A stretch of 32,413 nucleotides of DNA from positions 1 to 32,413 of the forward strand of contig WION01000571.1 of the NCBI GenBank assembly GCA_015039365.1. Reading direction: 5' to 3'. Under the pieces are notes generated by a model that made no database searches, was not told the DNA's origin, and saw nothing but the letters and a program-made list of their open reading frames with translations. The position numbers and the translations under genes were made by a program. Position 1 is the stretch's first letter. Every line of letters begins with the position of its first letter. This DNA is from Amanita rubescens (lineage: Eukaryota; Basidiomycota; Agaricomycetes; Agaricales; Amanitaceae). Below, piece by piece: positions 10,571-21,374 of this stretch.

Positions 10571-10820
10571 TCATTTCGCTTGTTATGGAAAGTGCCGGCT
10601 CTGCCCAAAGTCAGAGCTGTTCGTACTAGTACGCGACCAGACCGGGCCGAAGCACCGAAGCTTTGCATTGAAGTCGTATGTGACGCGCCAACCGTGAACC
10701 GGCCAAACGAAAGCGACACAATGCGTGCTCCTCGATAGCGCAAAAAGCCAAATATGGCAGTGCTGAGCTGGGAGAAAAGATACTTCGTACTTCGCTTGGT
10801 ATGGAAAGTGCCAACTCTGC
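10571..10820 (+). repeat. Short direct repeat at the gene B start
   Basis: A segment of about 28 bases (TATGGAAAGTGCC..CTCTGC with preceding TTCGCTTG) occurs near 10576 and again near 10793, and a diverged form lies near 747 in copy A. The second occurrence contains the ATG proposed as the gene B start. The rest of the stretch shows no gene. Confidence 0.55.
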
Positions 10821-13800
10821 TCATACGCCTCATGCCTGCAGCACCGCTTTGAGCGCTCAAACTCTTACTACCATGCCCCTCATCAGAATCGACAAATTCA
10901 TAGCCGCTCGTACTTCTTCCAACCGAGATACGCCTTCAGCTACATCAGCAGCGTCTGGATCAGCTCCTGATGACTGGGTCTGGAGCGCTCTGGGCATCGC
11001 AAGACGCGCCGCGATGGCTGATGACCTTGAACATGTTCCATCTATCAAAGGCATCGCGAAGATTTTTACGCGGATGCTCGAACGGCTTCAAGTGAGTTTG
11101 ACAACTTGTTCTGCGTGATGTGCTCATTCTTCAAAGGCAATGAAAAAAAATAGGGACGAGTTTTATGCGATCATGAACCAGATCGGGAGTTTTATCGAGT
11201 CAGCTGTTCGGTATGCAAGGGAGCACAGACCAGTGTCTGAGAGATATAAAGTGGTGTGCGATGAATTCTTCTCGTCAGTATATTCACCGCTCCAGGTATC
11301 CATGCCCGCTGATGGTAAACGATCAGCGCTATATCATTCATGCAATCCGAAATGGAGCGGATATTTGGGAAGCGCTCTCCGAAAGCAAAGGCATACCAAA
11401 CGGTTCTATCTTCGTACCAATTCCGAGTCAGGTCTTTGCATAGCGATGTACAGGTATGAACGTAGAAATTTGATTTTAAATGTTGCTAAATGAAACGACA
11501 GGCATTGACGCTTTCTTCACCATTAACATCGTCGACTGGTATATTGTCAAACTCTAGAGATACCACAATTACGGGAGGAACGTTCACAGAGATTCAAGGC
11601 AACCAATATGTATGCGGGGCGTTCCCAGTCCATATGATGCTAAAAACGTCATTTGTAGATCTTCCATGGCCATGTAACCGCGGATATTCGAACTTTCCCC
11701 GACCAGACGAGTGCTGAGCAGGTGTCGGTAGAGAGAATAGATGATCTTGATTTCTCGGATGTACGCTTATCAATGATCATTGCCGTGCGCATTGCTATAT
11801 CGGCTGACATGCAACAGTACAGAGTCCTTAAGTATAGTGATCTTCGAGCCGTCAGCGCGCCACGGAGATATCGAAACATCCTGCTGGATGATGATCATGA
11901 ACAAGATGTACCGCAGGAGTACACTGTTCGTGTTCAAAATCAGATCATGACTGCTAGAACATACAAAGGGAAATCCGCTTTGCAAGTGAGCACCGTTGCA
12001 AGCTTGGCTTTGATACCTCTTTTATTGTTGTAGACTTTTAAGGACGATGTTAAGGTGATTTTGGAACACAATTTTCGGCAAGTGTTGTCACAATCATCAG
12101 CTGAGACCCAACCTCTCACCGATACGTCAAGACATCCGCATATTCTTCAACTTTTTGGAATGTGCTCATCGAGCAAAGTACCTACACTTGTATTTCATGG
12201 GGGTGCGATCTCTTTTAAACTTCGGATTGACAGCTTGCGTCTGACACTTATATGGAGACCTTCGATATTTGAATGAAACTGGTCTGATTGGGTGGGATCT
12301 GAGCTCGCTAGACAAGTTGTGTCGACTATTACAGATTGTATGTCCTCGTGTCGCTTATCGGCAATCAATAATACCACACAGTATGAGGAATGCCAGGTTG
12401 GTACCACAGCATCCGCAAAATTTGATCTGAACCTCCTGCAATAAGACTGCTTTTTGCTACCTGATGCGAGAGCATCGGCTTCTTGACTCTGCTTGTGATT
12501 TCCTGACACAGGAGGGTCAATTCATTGACAATTTCGGTGGAGAAGTCTGCGTGCTGCCTACCGGTGTCATTTATTTTAGTAATTGCTCCTGCCGCCTCTA
12601 TGTGGACAATTCACAGCATTTACAAGTATCCATTGTGCGTTCCTCGATCACGACATCTGATTTTCCATAACATAGATATTTCTTCCCTCAGGAAGCTCCA
12701 CTCATCGCTCGTCGGCCAGGGTTCCTCTCATATGACATTTTTCCAAAGCTTTCCCCCCATCACGTGGCAGCAATCAGGAATACATTAGTACCCCACGGAA
12801 CTAGACCCGATGGCCATCATATCGACAAAAAAGCATGTTTGCTTGCGATTTATGACTTTATAATCATGAAACACTTTTCTTTTCCTCCATTGGTCCAAGA
12901 GAGTCAATTCATATTGATATCTCCTTTGAGGTGTGTCAGGGCTGCGCGACTCACTTTCAACCGTGAATGTCGCTTTACATGGGGCGGATGGGATGTTTCA
13001 GGGCATACTGGACAGGCCATTAACATGTCTCGCATAACTGTTGAGAATTTCTCTTGGACGCGGTAAGTTCAGAAGGCGATTATTGAAATGACTATTGAAC
13101 CTCCTAAAGTTTCACGATACCCCATAAAGTTTCTATCAAACCGGGCACTATCCACTGCTATTCAGCATTTGATGCTTCCCGACGGTATTTAATGACGTCA
13201 AAGCGAAAGAATCATATCTCAAATCAAATTGAAGTGCAGCAGTTTCTCGGAGCAAGTAATGGCACTAGGTATGCAACCCAAATCAGGGGAAAATGACGGT
13301 GTAATGAGATACACTAATTAGTGACACGCGTGGAGTGTAATATCTTCTTCCAGAGCCACTTTTCTCCGTCATTTTCCTTCCAGGCCCCAGAGGCAGTCTA
13401 TTTATTTGTTCAAGACCTTCAGGACGTTGATGACGTGTCTGAAATACGTTGGTTCTGGGCAAAGGATTCCGAAGGGTTGGAACGTCTCAGTCCATCTGAC
13501 ATGCTTGTATTGGGACTGCGCGAACCTCGCCAGTCGAAAATCTTCTTGAGGGCACGGAAAGCAGCGCTTGATACAATGGAGGATCCGCGCATCTTCCACG
13601 AAATTTTTGGATTTGCTCCAGGCTCACTCGATGTCTCTCATCTTCTGGACTTGCCGATTGCTTCAGTTGAATGGAATGGTGCGCACCGTTTTTCATTTTA
13701 TCTATTTTCCTGATTCAATTCGGTTGCTGACCATCGGGTGAAAAACACAGGAGATGACGACGGCCCTTTAACGCCTTGGGAATCACTTGTGTGGAACTAT

Positions 13801-13842
13801 AATGACTATTATGAGGAGCCAGACCGCCTTTGGAAGGCTTAA
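10801..13842 (+). CDS. Gene B: diverged paralogue of gene A, probably disrupted near the 3' end
   Basis: Exons parallel to gene A: 10801-11091, 11137-11295, 11358-11453, 11502-11609, 11659-11760, 11818-11985, 12034-12077, 12132-12202, 12258-12337, 12382-12396, 12446-12625, 12692-13062, 13110-13268, about 13356-13678, 13751-13842. The N-terminus is longer than in gene A. The MLKL-like bundle (VPSIKGIAKIFTRMLERLQ), GNQY motif and kinase-like region (HPHILQLFGMC, VPTLVFHGDL) are kept. Exon 13 is 14 bases shorter than in gene A, which shifts the frame and removes the WLAQ segment. A CAG|AG acceptor shift before exon 14 would restore the frame for APEAVYLFVQDLQ and the end DDGPLTPWE. Without that shift the gene is broken. 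One intron (12078-12131) would use a GC donor. It may be a functional variant or an early pseudogene. Confidence 0.6.
11544..11609 (+). other. N/G/Q-rich linker motif in gene B
   Basis: It encodes NSRDTTITGGTFTEIQGNQY at the end of exon 4, just before the splice donor. It is the counterpart of 1368-1433. Spacing and the G-x-F, G-N-Q-Y positions are conserved while neighbouring residues vary, which suggests constraint. Confidence 0.5.
12078..12131 (+). other. Candidate GC-AG intron in gene B
   Basis: The donor reads GCAAGT and the acceptor GTCAAG, 54 bases. The paralogous intron in gene A (1872-1918) has GTATGT and ends ATCAAG. Unspliced, the B segment stays open because its length is a multiple of three, so either form could be made. 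Confidence 0.5.
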
Positions 13843-14601
13843 CAATACAGTTTTCATACCATTTTCATATCAAAGTACAGAATGCCGTTCGAATGAATGA
13901 TTTTAGGCATAGGATGAATTGCGGATCGTTTTACAAAATTCATGTTAGATTTGCGATACACCCAAATATGCGTATTACTATATATTGCCGTCGAGCAGGA
14001 ATATACCCGTACGGACGGGGTATACCAGGGAGCAAGAGATGATATAATAAGTCAGATGACCACCTATATGATTTTCATCATATTATCGAAAGGCGAGGAA
14101 CGACCAGCGGAAGATGACAGCTGGATCGCCAAGAAGAATCACGAATGGCGTCGGCGGGCACAATTAGACCACGCAAGAGTGGTACTACTTATCACATTAT
14201 TGAAGAGCCGAATATGAGACTCATAAGGCTCTATTTCCAGATGCAGAGGAAGAAGTATGTCTGATTCTGATCATTCATCCACTGTTCATGGCTGCCGTGC
14301 TCGACACATCCAAGCTACTTCCGAACCTGCTTCACCACTTCCTGCGCGTACACAGGTATCACCTGTTACCATAATTTATTAACCATTTAGACACTGTCAA
14401 GCCTTCTCAGAATCCTACCTGTCATACTCTCCATGATATTTACCACCGTTCCCCCATTCAACCCGTGATTCCCTCCCTTGCCCATGAATCCGTCGGCGCG
14501 TAGATAAGTGAAGGAAGAAGAGCGGATCTCCAGCCCTTGCTCCGAGCCATAAACCGAGCTGTCCTAAATTAGCGCTTGTCAAATCTTTAGAAAATCATAT
14601 A
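13843..14601. other. Intergenic region downstream of gene B
   Basis: The first about 120 bases are 3' flank of the duplication unit. The remainder has only short ORFs (for example 13942-14217) without recognisable features. Confidence 0.4.
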
Positions 14602-14946
14602 ATGACTGAGAACGCGCTAGGGCAACCGACGAAGGAAACGCAAAGACTGGGACGCGAGATGAATAAGATAGAGAATCTCCGACACTGGTACCGAGTTCAT
14701 GGCTTCTGCCATCGTAATGGCAAATTTGAAGCGCTGATGAGAAAGCAGAATCAAGATGATATGATCGCGGAGGAAGGGAAACGCTGGAGAGGGAAATGGG
14801 ACCTAGGCATATGGAAAGCGAAGAGTCTTGAGCAGCAGTTAAAAACACGCTGGGAGGAAGAAGACTATTTGAGGGGTGTTGTTAATTGGAAGTTTGCGGC
14901 GTTTCAAGAGGACCAGAGTTTCCGAAGGCATGGGTCGCCGGTATGA
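14602..14946 (+). CDS. Hypothetical protein, 114 aa, Trp/Lys/Glu-rich
   Basis: This single uninterrupted frame begins MTENALGQPTKETQRL and contains many tryptophans in charged helix-like stretches (RHWYRVHGF, KRWRGKWDLGIWKAK, TRWEEEDYL). The composition looks more like protein than chance, but no family is recognised and an antisense ORF overlaps. It may be a fragment. Confidence 0.3.
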   Translation: MTENALGQPTKETQRLGREMNKIENLRHWYRVHGFCHRNGKFEALMRKQNQDDMIAEEGKRWRGKWDLGIWKAKSLEQQLKTRWEEEDYLRGVVNWKFAAFQEDQSFRRHGSPV

Positions 14947-15291
14947 CTCTGAGTCAAAGTTAGGGAAAGAGCGATCAAGAAGGCCGAAATGAGAGTCACC
15001 TAAGCTAGATGTCCAACATGTCGAGTCAGCGGTTGGTATGGAGAATTGCAGATCGTGGAAATTCGGCCCTTTCAGGCTCCTAGATCACCAACTTGTCGCA
15101 CGAAGTTTGGAGCGGACTCACGGTGTTTTTGGCATGCGCTTGAAAAGCTAAATGGAATGACGTCGGAGTTGTTCGGAGTTACGGCAATAAATCTTGGTCT
15201 TCTGTCGACTCTTGAATCACGCTCGACATGATCAAGATCTTCCATCTAAGCGTCGAGCGACGAGAAGCACTTGCCTTTATGATCAAGAAGC

Positions 15292-15297
15292 TATAAG
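15292..15297 (+). promoter_or_regulatory. TATA-like element of Zn-cluster gene 1
   Basis: TATAAG lies about 40 bases before the ATG at 15334, within the block shared with the second copy. Confidence 0.45.
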
Positions 15298-15333
15298 AAC
15301 GACTGAACATGCTGAACACCCTGTCCTTAACAC

Positions 15334-16103
15334 ATGCCTCGCGAACCTACCCAGCAAGGAGCAAATGAGGTGATCATTTCGATGCCTGTGTCGGAATACA
15401 TCAGTCGGTGGCTCGCTGAAGACAACGCTCTTCGCGACGCAGCACAACTGCAGTCCTATGAAGCAAAGGTACGTCTCCAGTGGGTCCATCAACCTGAGGC
15501 CGTAAACTTACCTAGCATATCCTCAAGTGCGACAATTGTCGAGTGGCGAAGACAACCGTACTGTGCAGCTACGCTGTAGACACGAGCACACCACCTATGG
15601 AACGGCGTGGCTGCTGTAACCATTGCTATAAGCTGCACAGAGTCTGCGGCTCGAGCTTTTTTTCGTATGCGCGTGCAGTACCTCTCCCTCTGCTTCCGAC
15701 CCCACCGCATGCATCTGGCAAGCGAGATAGTTCAATATATATTGAAAGCGACGACGAGAATGAACGTGTATCTGAGTCGTTCAAACGTCGACGCGGAAAT
15801 CCCCCAAAAAGAGTTGAAAGGGACGATGAAGTGGTCCGGAAGCAGCCGGAGACAGTACAGGTCAAAAGGAGATTTTACCGGTATAAGAGGGTCCAAGGCT
15901 CTACTACAACTCAACAGACTTTTGCCGTCTCCTCTGATGTTCAAGCTCCCACCGGCGGAGGACCTAATCAATCTGCTATACAACCACCCGTATCTCAAAC
16001 TCGGAAGACGAGTGCCCGCGCAGAGATTTTTCAGATTCTGAGGAACATCGGCACAAGCGTCCATCGTATTGAAGACATAATGGGAACATATCCTGATGTT
16101 TAA
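15334..16103 (+). CDS. Zn2Cys6-like cysteine-cluster protein 1 (236 aa)
   Basis: Two exons: 15334-15468 and 15528-16103, with a 59-base GT-AG intron placed directly before the first Cys codon. The cluster reads CDNC, then a Cys eight residues later, then GCCNHCYKLHRVC, whose second half (C-x2-C-x6-C) fits a fungal Zn(II)2Cys6 DNA-binding domain; the first half is looser than the classical form. An acidic SDDENERVSES stretch and a basic KRRRGNPPKRV segment follow. The C-terminus has a helical SARAEIFQILRNIGTSVHRI. The protein is short for a Zn2Cys6 regulator and has no fungal-specific TF domain. It is probably a nuclear DNA-binding protein, targets unknown. The AT-hook core seen in copy 2 (GRP) is GNP here. 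Confidence 0.75.
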
Positions 16104-16776
16104 TGGTTGTTGGTATCACACTACGGTCGTACTGTGTTGTGTTGATTTTGAAAGGAGGAACAAATGCTGGATGATCGAATTTGAGTGTTATAGTAATCCA
16201 TGAGAATGATGTCACGCAATCAATATATTGGCTTGAACAGCTACATAGAACGAACGCGATCGTTTATACCACTAAGGCGAACGACGATAAATGCCACCAT
16301 AAAGTCACGATGCTTAAAATTAGTATGGCGTGGCAGAAACAGGGCCTGTGTCGAATCTTGTGGTCTGCACGGGATAGTCGTGACACCAGAGGGGCTGATT
16401 GGGAGGCGGGGGGAAGAGCAATCCAAGAAAACTGAGTCGAGAGTCGAGTCAGCGGTTGGTATGGAGAATCAGCCTGTGCGGGTCGAGAAAATTAGGCCCT
16501 TTCAGGAACAAGCACTTCTAGTTAGCGCATGTGAGAATTTGGAGCAGCCTCGCGATGTCTTTGGCATGCGCTTGGATTTGAATGACAATGTAGTGGTCGT
16601 GGTTGTAGTAACTTGTCAGAATGGGTGTCACCGGCGGCGGAGATTGTTCGGAGTTGTGACGGTAATGATCTTGGTCTTTTACGGCATCTTCTGTCTTTGA
16701 ATCACGCTCGATATGATCAAGATCTTCCATCTAAGCGTCGAGCGACGAGAAGCACTTGCCTCTATGATTAAGAAGC

Positions 16777-16786
16777 TATATATAAG
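16777..16786 (+). promoter_or_regulatory. TATA-like element of Zn-cluster gene 2
   Basis: TATATATAAG lies about 40 bases before the ATG at 16825. It is a longer TATA run than in copy 1, at the homologous position. Confidence 0.5.
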
Positions 16787-16824
16787 AACGACTGAACGTA
16801 CTGAACACCCGACTCGATTGAATC

Positions 16825-17696
16825 ATGCCTCGCGAACCTACCCAGTCGTCGTCGATACTTAGCCAAACGACTTTGACAGCCGCAGAGGAAGGAGCAAATG
16901 AAGTGATCATCTCGATGTCTACGTCGGAATACATCAGCCGGTTGATCACTGATGAAAACGCTCTTCATGGTACAGCACAATTGCAGTCCTCTGACCAAAA
17001 GGTACGTCACTGGGTTCATCAGCTTGAGGCGGTAAACTTACTCGTATCCGCAAGTGCAACAATTGTCGAGCGATGAAGAAAACCGTACTGTGCAGTTACG
17101 CTGTAGACACGAGCATGCCGCCTATGGAACGGCGTGGCTGCTGTAACCACTGCTTTAAGCTGCACAAAGTCTGTGGCTCATCCTTTTTTCCGTACGCGCA
17201 AGCAGTATCTCTCCCTCTGTCTCCGATCCCGCAGCATCCATCTGGCAAGCGAGATAGTTCATATATTGAAAGCGACGACGACAACGAACATGTATCTGAG
17301 TCGTCCACCCCGCCTCAGAGGACTAATATCAAACGTCGACGCGGACGTCCCCCAAAAAGAGTTGAAAGGAACGATGAAGTGGTCCGGAGGCAGCCGGAGA
17401 CAGTACCATCCAAAAGGAAATTTCAGCGGTGTAAGACTCCTGTCCAGGGCTCTACTTCAACTCAATGGACCTCTGCCGTTTCCTCCGATATTCGAGCGCC
17501 CACCGGCAGAGGGCCTGGGAAATCTGCTATACAACCACCCGTATCTCAATTCCAAACCCCTCAGGCGAGTGCCCGCGCAGAGATTTTTCAGATTCTGCGG
17601 GACATCGGGACAAGCATCCGTCGCTTTGAACAGGATATTACTACTGACGTTCGTCGTATTGAAGACATAATGCGAACATATCCTCCTGATGTTTGA
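16825..17696 (+). CDS. Zn2Cys6-like cysteine-cluster protein 2 with AT-hook (272 aa)
   Basis: Two exons: 16825-17001 and 17055-17696, with a 53-base intron directly before the first Cys codon. It has the same cluster as copy 1 (CNNC ... GCCNHCFKLHKVC), an acidic ESDDDNEHVSES tract, and an intact AT-hook core in IKRRRGRPPKRVERN. The C-terminal helix is longer than in copy 1 (IFQILRDIGTSIRRFEQDIT, then VRRIEDIMRTYPPDV). The N-terminus MPREPTQ is shared, with an insertion after it. A cysteine cluster and an AT-hook in one small protein suggest binding of AT-rich DNA. No database support could be checked. Confidence 0.77.
17331..17360 (+). other. AT-hook motif
   Basis: It encodes KRRRGRPPKR, the palindrome-like R-G-R-P core flanked by basic residues that inserts into the minor groove of AT-rich DNA. 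The paralogous site at 15783-15812 encodes KRRRGNPPKR, one codon apart (CGT against AAT). Confidence 0.7.
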
Positions 17697-18014
17697 TGGT
17701 TGTTGGTATCATCACCTTACGGTCGTTACTATGTTCTGTTGGAAGGAGGATTTTGAAAAATTGAAAAAGAAAGAAGAAAGCTAAACGAATAATAGGAGTC
17801 GCTGGACAATCGAATTTGAGTGTTATTGTATTGTAATCCATGAGAATGGTGTCACGCAGTCAGTATATTGGCTTGAACAACTGCGTAGAACGAACGCGAT
17901 CATTTATACCGAGCAAGCGACCAGAGACGGAAGCGGCGTGAAGTGCGGAAGACACGTGCGCGAGAGCGCCGAGTTCCGTCGGCCCGCTGTTTTTATTTAT
18001 TTGGCCCGCCTGAA

Positions 18015-19247
18015 ATGCAGGCTGGAACTGCTCTTCCTCCCAATGCTTTCCCCGCCGGTTCTCGAGAGTTCACCGCCTACGCCCGATGCATACAATTAGA
18101 AGATCGTGCATCTGGACTTCAAAGCGACGGTCCTTCGCCACTCGTATGCGCCAGAATTCTAGGCTATATGCTCCAGTACGCTCCTACCCAACACGGCCTC
18201 GTCAATATCGCTGTGGCGATAAATGATTGTCCGGGCGACTCGGAGCTAATGCGGCTCGCTGACTTTTATTCCAATACTTTCATTAATTGTTGTGAGTCTC
18301 TGTTTCTTTCATACTTTCTGACTGATATGTATTATCTTACCGATACAAGTCAAACGTGATGAAGGTCGTACCCACCCCTCCCAACCATCGATCGATAACG
18401 TGAAAGAAGCTTGTGCATCGCGTGTCGAGGAAAGCCTCCTGAGGATCATGAAGCCGCCAAACTCCTGGTAAGTGTCATCTATCACTGGAGAGTTCCGTTG
18501 TTTGAACGAAGTCCAGGCTCTCGAAAGAGATGGGTTTCGGTGTGCCTATCACGGGGGATGTTGACTATAAGAGTTACGGGTCTGGCGCCGTGGGTGTGAA
18601 GGGGGGTGTGAACCGTCCAGCAGCCACGCGAGCAGCGCATATCATCGAACCTTTGACAAATAAGAAAATTAGACGAAGGCAAGCGATAAAGTAAGTCTCA
18701 TTTTCATCATGACATGGATACTTAATGACCGTCTATGTGCAGCACGAGTACTCTAAGACTGTCCGGACCGTCATGCGGCTTTTCGGGGGTGTTAAAGTCG
18801 AGGATGAGCTGAACGGAAACCAAATACATCGATTAGAGAACATCATTACTTTGGGGGCCAGTATCCATAACTTCTTCGGCGACTTATACATATGGCTGGA
18901 ACCGGTGGTACGTTCACCTTTTAGCGCCGGTGTTCAGGGCTAATACAAGTCGAAACCAGGTCAATGGTCAGCCTAATACCTACCAAGTGAAAGGCATATA
19001 TCCACTCATTTTAGTTGGGACCCTTCCCCAAGTTACATTTCGCTCAGACGACCCAATACTACTACCACCAGACCCCCGTTACATTGCCCTCCATGCGGCG
19101 TGCGCCAAGGTGGCCCATATGTCAGGTGCCTCCGAATACATTGAAATGGTTATGAGGGATGTGGAAAAGACAGTAGTACTTGCTGAAGATGGTTCGTCTG
19201 CTAGAGTGTTGGCTCGTGCATTACAACTCTGCGTGGACACTGCATAA
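18015..19247 (+). pseudogene. HNH-nuclease-domain family gene, frameshifted
   Basis: The order of segments matches a family common in Basidiomycota. N-terminal: ALPPNAFPAGSREF and LMRLADFYSNTFIN, from an ATG at 18015. Middle: EDHEAAKLLALERDGFRCAY with RAAHIIEP, the His-containing HNH core. C-terminal: ELNGNQIHRLENIITLGASI, DPRYIALHAACAKVAHMSGA and VLAEDGSSARVL before the stop at 19247. Introns are visible at 18292-18349, about 18470-18519 and about 18911-18959. Frame changes are needed near 18450 (after ASRVEES) and at the GGGGG run near 18550, and the junction near 18692 is also out of phase. As read it cannot make the full protein. Sequencing error at the G-run could explain one break but not all. 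Confidence 0.7.
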
Positions 19248-21298
19248 GTTGGAGATTTTAACTCGGTTCTGACCCGTTCCCCGAATTTCGTTCTGAGAGC
19301 AATGATACTGTTCTCAGGCTTGGCCTGCGCTGCGAGTCTTATCCCGGCTCGGCTACACAGCAACAGCTGGTACATTTTTATTTTTTGCCGCTCATAAGGC
19401 CAAGCCTTTGCGAATGTTCGAGCTCCTGGCCGCCGCGCTTTCCGCATCAATTCATGTTGAAGAACCTTCAAAGACGTTGAAGATCTTTGCCGAACGCGTG
19501 GAGCGTCTCGTCGATGAAATTATGCTTAACCTTTGACCATTGGTGGGACCATTGCATCAGCCGTAGCACGTATTAATATTATCTTCGCAGGAATGTTTCG
19601 AATATACTCTGTTATTCCAATGCCACGAACTTTACTGCGATCGAACAGCAGTGCTTTATGCACTACGGCCGAGGACAAAATCAACGACGCACCTATTGGA
19701 AGCAGTGAACTGCGCAAGCGCGTGAGTTGACCGTGATCACAAAATTACAGCAAAAAGCTGTACCTTCATTATTTTCAACGAATGAGAAGTCGAGAATTCA
19801 CGTTAGAGTTCGAAACCGATGCATTGCGTCTCGGCTGAGAAGGACAACAAAGTCGGGGCCTTTTCGGCGATGCCACGACACAACCACCAGGCTACGTCCA
19901 CCCTGATTCCTAGTCGACTCGTTCCATCGATGGCATGTGGACGTGTGAAGAACTAGGGTGGCTATCATATCACCCGAGCGCCCGTATTTGACATGAGACG
20001 CGGGTCTGTGCCGTCACCATGCAGCCAAGACCAGGGACAGCTCTCTGTCTACTGTTTCAATGAGAATGCGATCAGCTCGAGTATACAACGTTAGTTTAGA
20101 GCGACGAAACAAGCTTTATGCTCGAGCCTGATATTGAACGTTTGAAAAGCGGTGGACTCGGTGATTAATGATTAGTCAGCTAGTTGCCGTGAGGTCAATC
20201 CCTTGAGAACTTACAACCCACGCCGCGCACCGGTGAATGACACCGGTGAGCGGTGGTCACGTGGGTGCAATGTCGCGCGTCGCGTAACCATGACGCTACT
20301 CCTTGCTCTTCTCCCCAACTGTCATTCTATGCCTTCCAACTGCTCGCCGACCACATCTAGTACAGCCTCTACCTCACCTGCCACCTCAATCATGATATCC
20401 ACTGCCACCTCTGCCTCTATCTCAACCTCCACCTCAATTCTCAATGTCAACCGCGCGGTACAGTATGTACATCACCGATACCGAGTCACGCTGAGCGCAC
20501 ATGCCCTGATGACGAGGTACTTGCCGACTATATGCGCTCAAAGCTAAGTCAACTGACATCCAACGCTCCAGCAAAACTCCATTATCCACGCCATACGGAC
20601 CGGCCCGACCATCAGCGCGTCAGCAGCAACATCCCCAAATGAACCGGTGTCTGCACTTTTGCATGTTGGCACTGCAATGAAAGATAGCAACCGTTGCCAT
20701 ATACTACCAACGAAACTCAACGAACCAACGCCAAGGCTTCAAAGAAAATGCTTAAAGCTTGACACGATCCCCAAAAGTGGACCATATATGGTTAGGCTAT
20801 GAATTCGACGTGGCCAACACCGAATGCCACTAGTAATGCTGGCTACTGTACTATGTTTACTCATCTAGCTCGTTATAAAAACACCGTGGATTTTCTCGAA
20901 ACGGTCGAACCCGGTTTAATCCAGACACTCTTTCAACCCCCAACAGTCGCGGAATAACTCATCTGGCTTTATCCGGAAACGCGTTGATGCGGCCAGCCCA
21001 GGCCTGAGGTCGTCATAAACGGATACTCGGGGGCATTGAATAGTTAGCTGCAACCTAAGCATACGGTAACGCACGTTGTTTGGGCGATCCCGCACTCATT
21101 GCTTTATTCCCTCAGCTTCATAACGGCAGTACTACACCATCCTCGTGCTGCAAACACGGGCTGTTCTAACCCGGCGTGGACTTGTTGATAACAGTGCCTC
21201 CTTGAGACTGCGGACGCAGCATGCCGTCGTTTCTCAAACGAAATGGCTAGGAGTTATCATCGACGTACTCGGAGTGTACTATAACGTCGTTGAAAAGG
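19248..21298. other. Gene-poor stretch with one possible exon and a low-complexity tract
   Basis: A frame ending at 19536 (MFELLAAALSASIHVEEPSK, then a helix with FAERVERLVDEIMLNL) looks like the last exon of something, but no upstream exons could be assembled. Positions 20330-20440 are rich in ACCTC-type units and give an S/T-rich frame (TSSTASTSPATS), probably simple sequence. The rest shows no gene. Confidence 0.4.
20330..20440 (+). repeat. Degenerate CCT/ACCTC-rich low-complexity tract
   Basis: Imperfect repetition of CCACCTC, CTACCTC and CAACCTC units within about 110 bases. The threonine/serine-rich frame through it (20203-20547) is more likely a by-product than a gene. Confidence 0.45.
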
Positions 21299-21306
21299 TA
21301 TAAAGA
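21299..21306 (+). promoter_or_regulatory. TATA box of the secreted-protein gene
   Basis: TATAAAGA about 76 bases before the ATG at 21375, followed by a CT-rich leader (CTTCGCCTTTCGTTCCTC). This spacing is typical of a strongly expressed fungal gene. Confidence 0.55.
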
Positions 21307-21374
21307 GGTCTCGGCTTCGCCTTTCGTTCCTCAGACAAGCATCTTTCGTCAATTTCGAATACTCGCTGCAAAAA

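Larger units (their letters stand above)
10398..13960 (+). repeat. Duplication unit, copy B
   Basis: This is the partner of 648-3790, in the same orientation, with matching exon-intron order and 3' flank up to about 13960 (TTCATGTTAGATTTGCGATA). The two copies are separated by the kinase array and the S/T/P-rich gene. Confidence 0.8.
15021..16262 (+). repeat. Tandem duplication unit with Zn-cluster gene 1
   Basis: It matches 16444-17912 from TCGAGTCAGCGGTTGGTATG through upstream region, gene and 3' flank to AGAACGAACGCGATC. The gene starts are 1491 bases apart. The two copies differ by indels and substitutions. Confidence 0.8.
16444..17912 (+). repeat. Tandem duplication unit with Zn-cluster gene 2
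   Basis: Second copy of the unit at 15021-16262, in direct orientation and nearly adjacent. Positions 16263-16443 between the copies are not shared. Confidence 0.8.

Noticed and set aside
20203..20547. 114-codon threonine/serine-rich ORF as a gene
   Set aside because: The bias comes from a short low-complexity DNA tract. No signal peptide, promoter or splice support.
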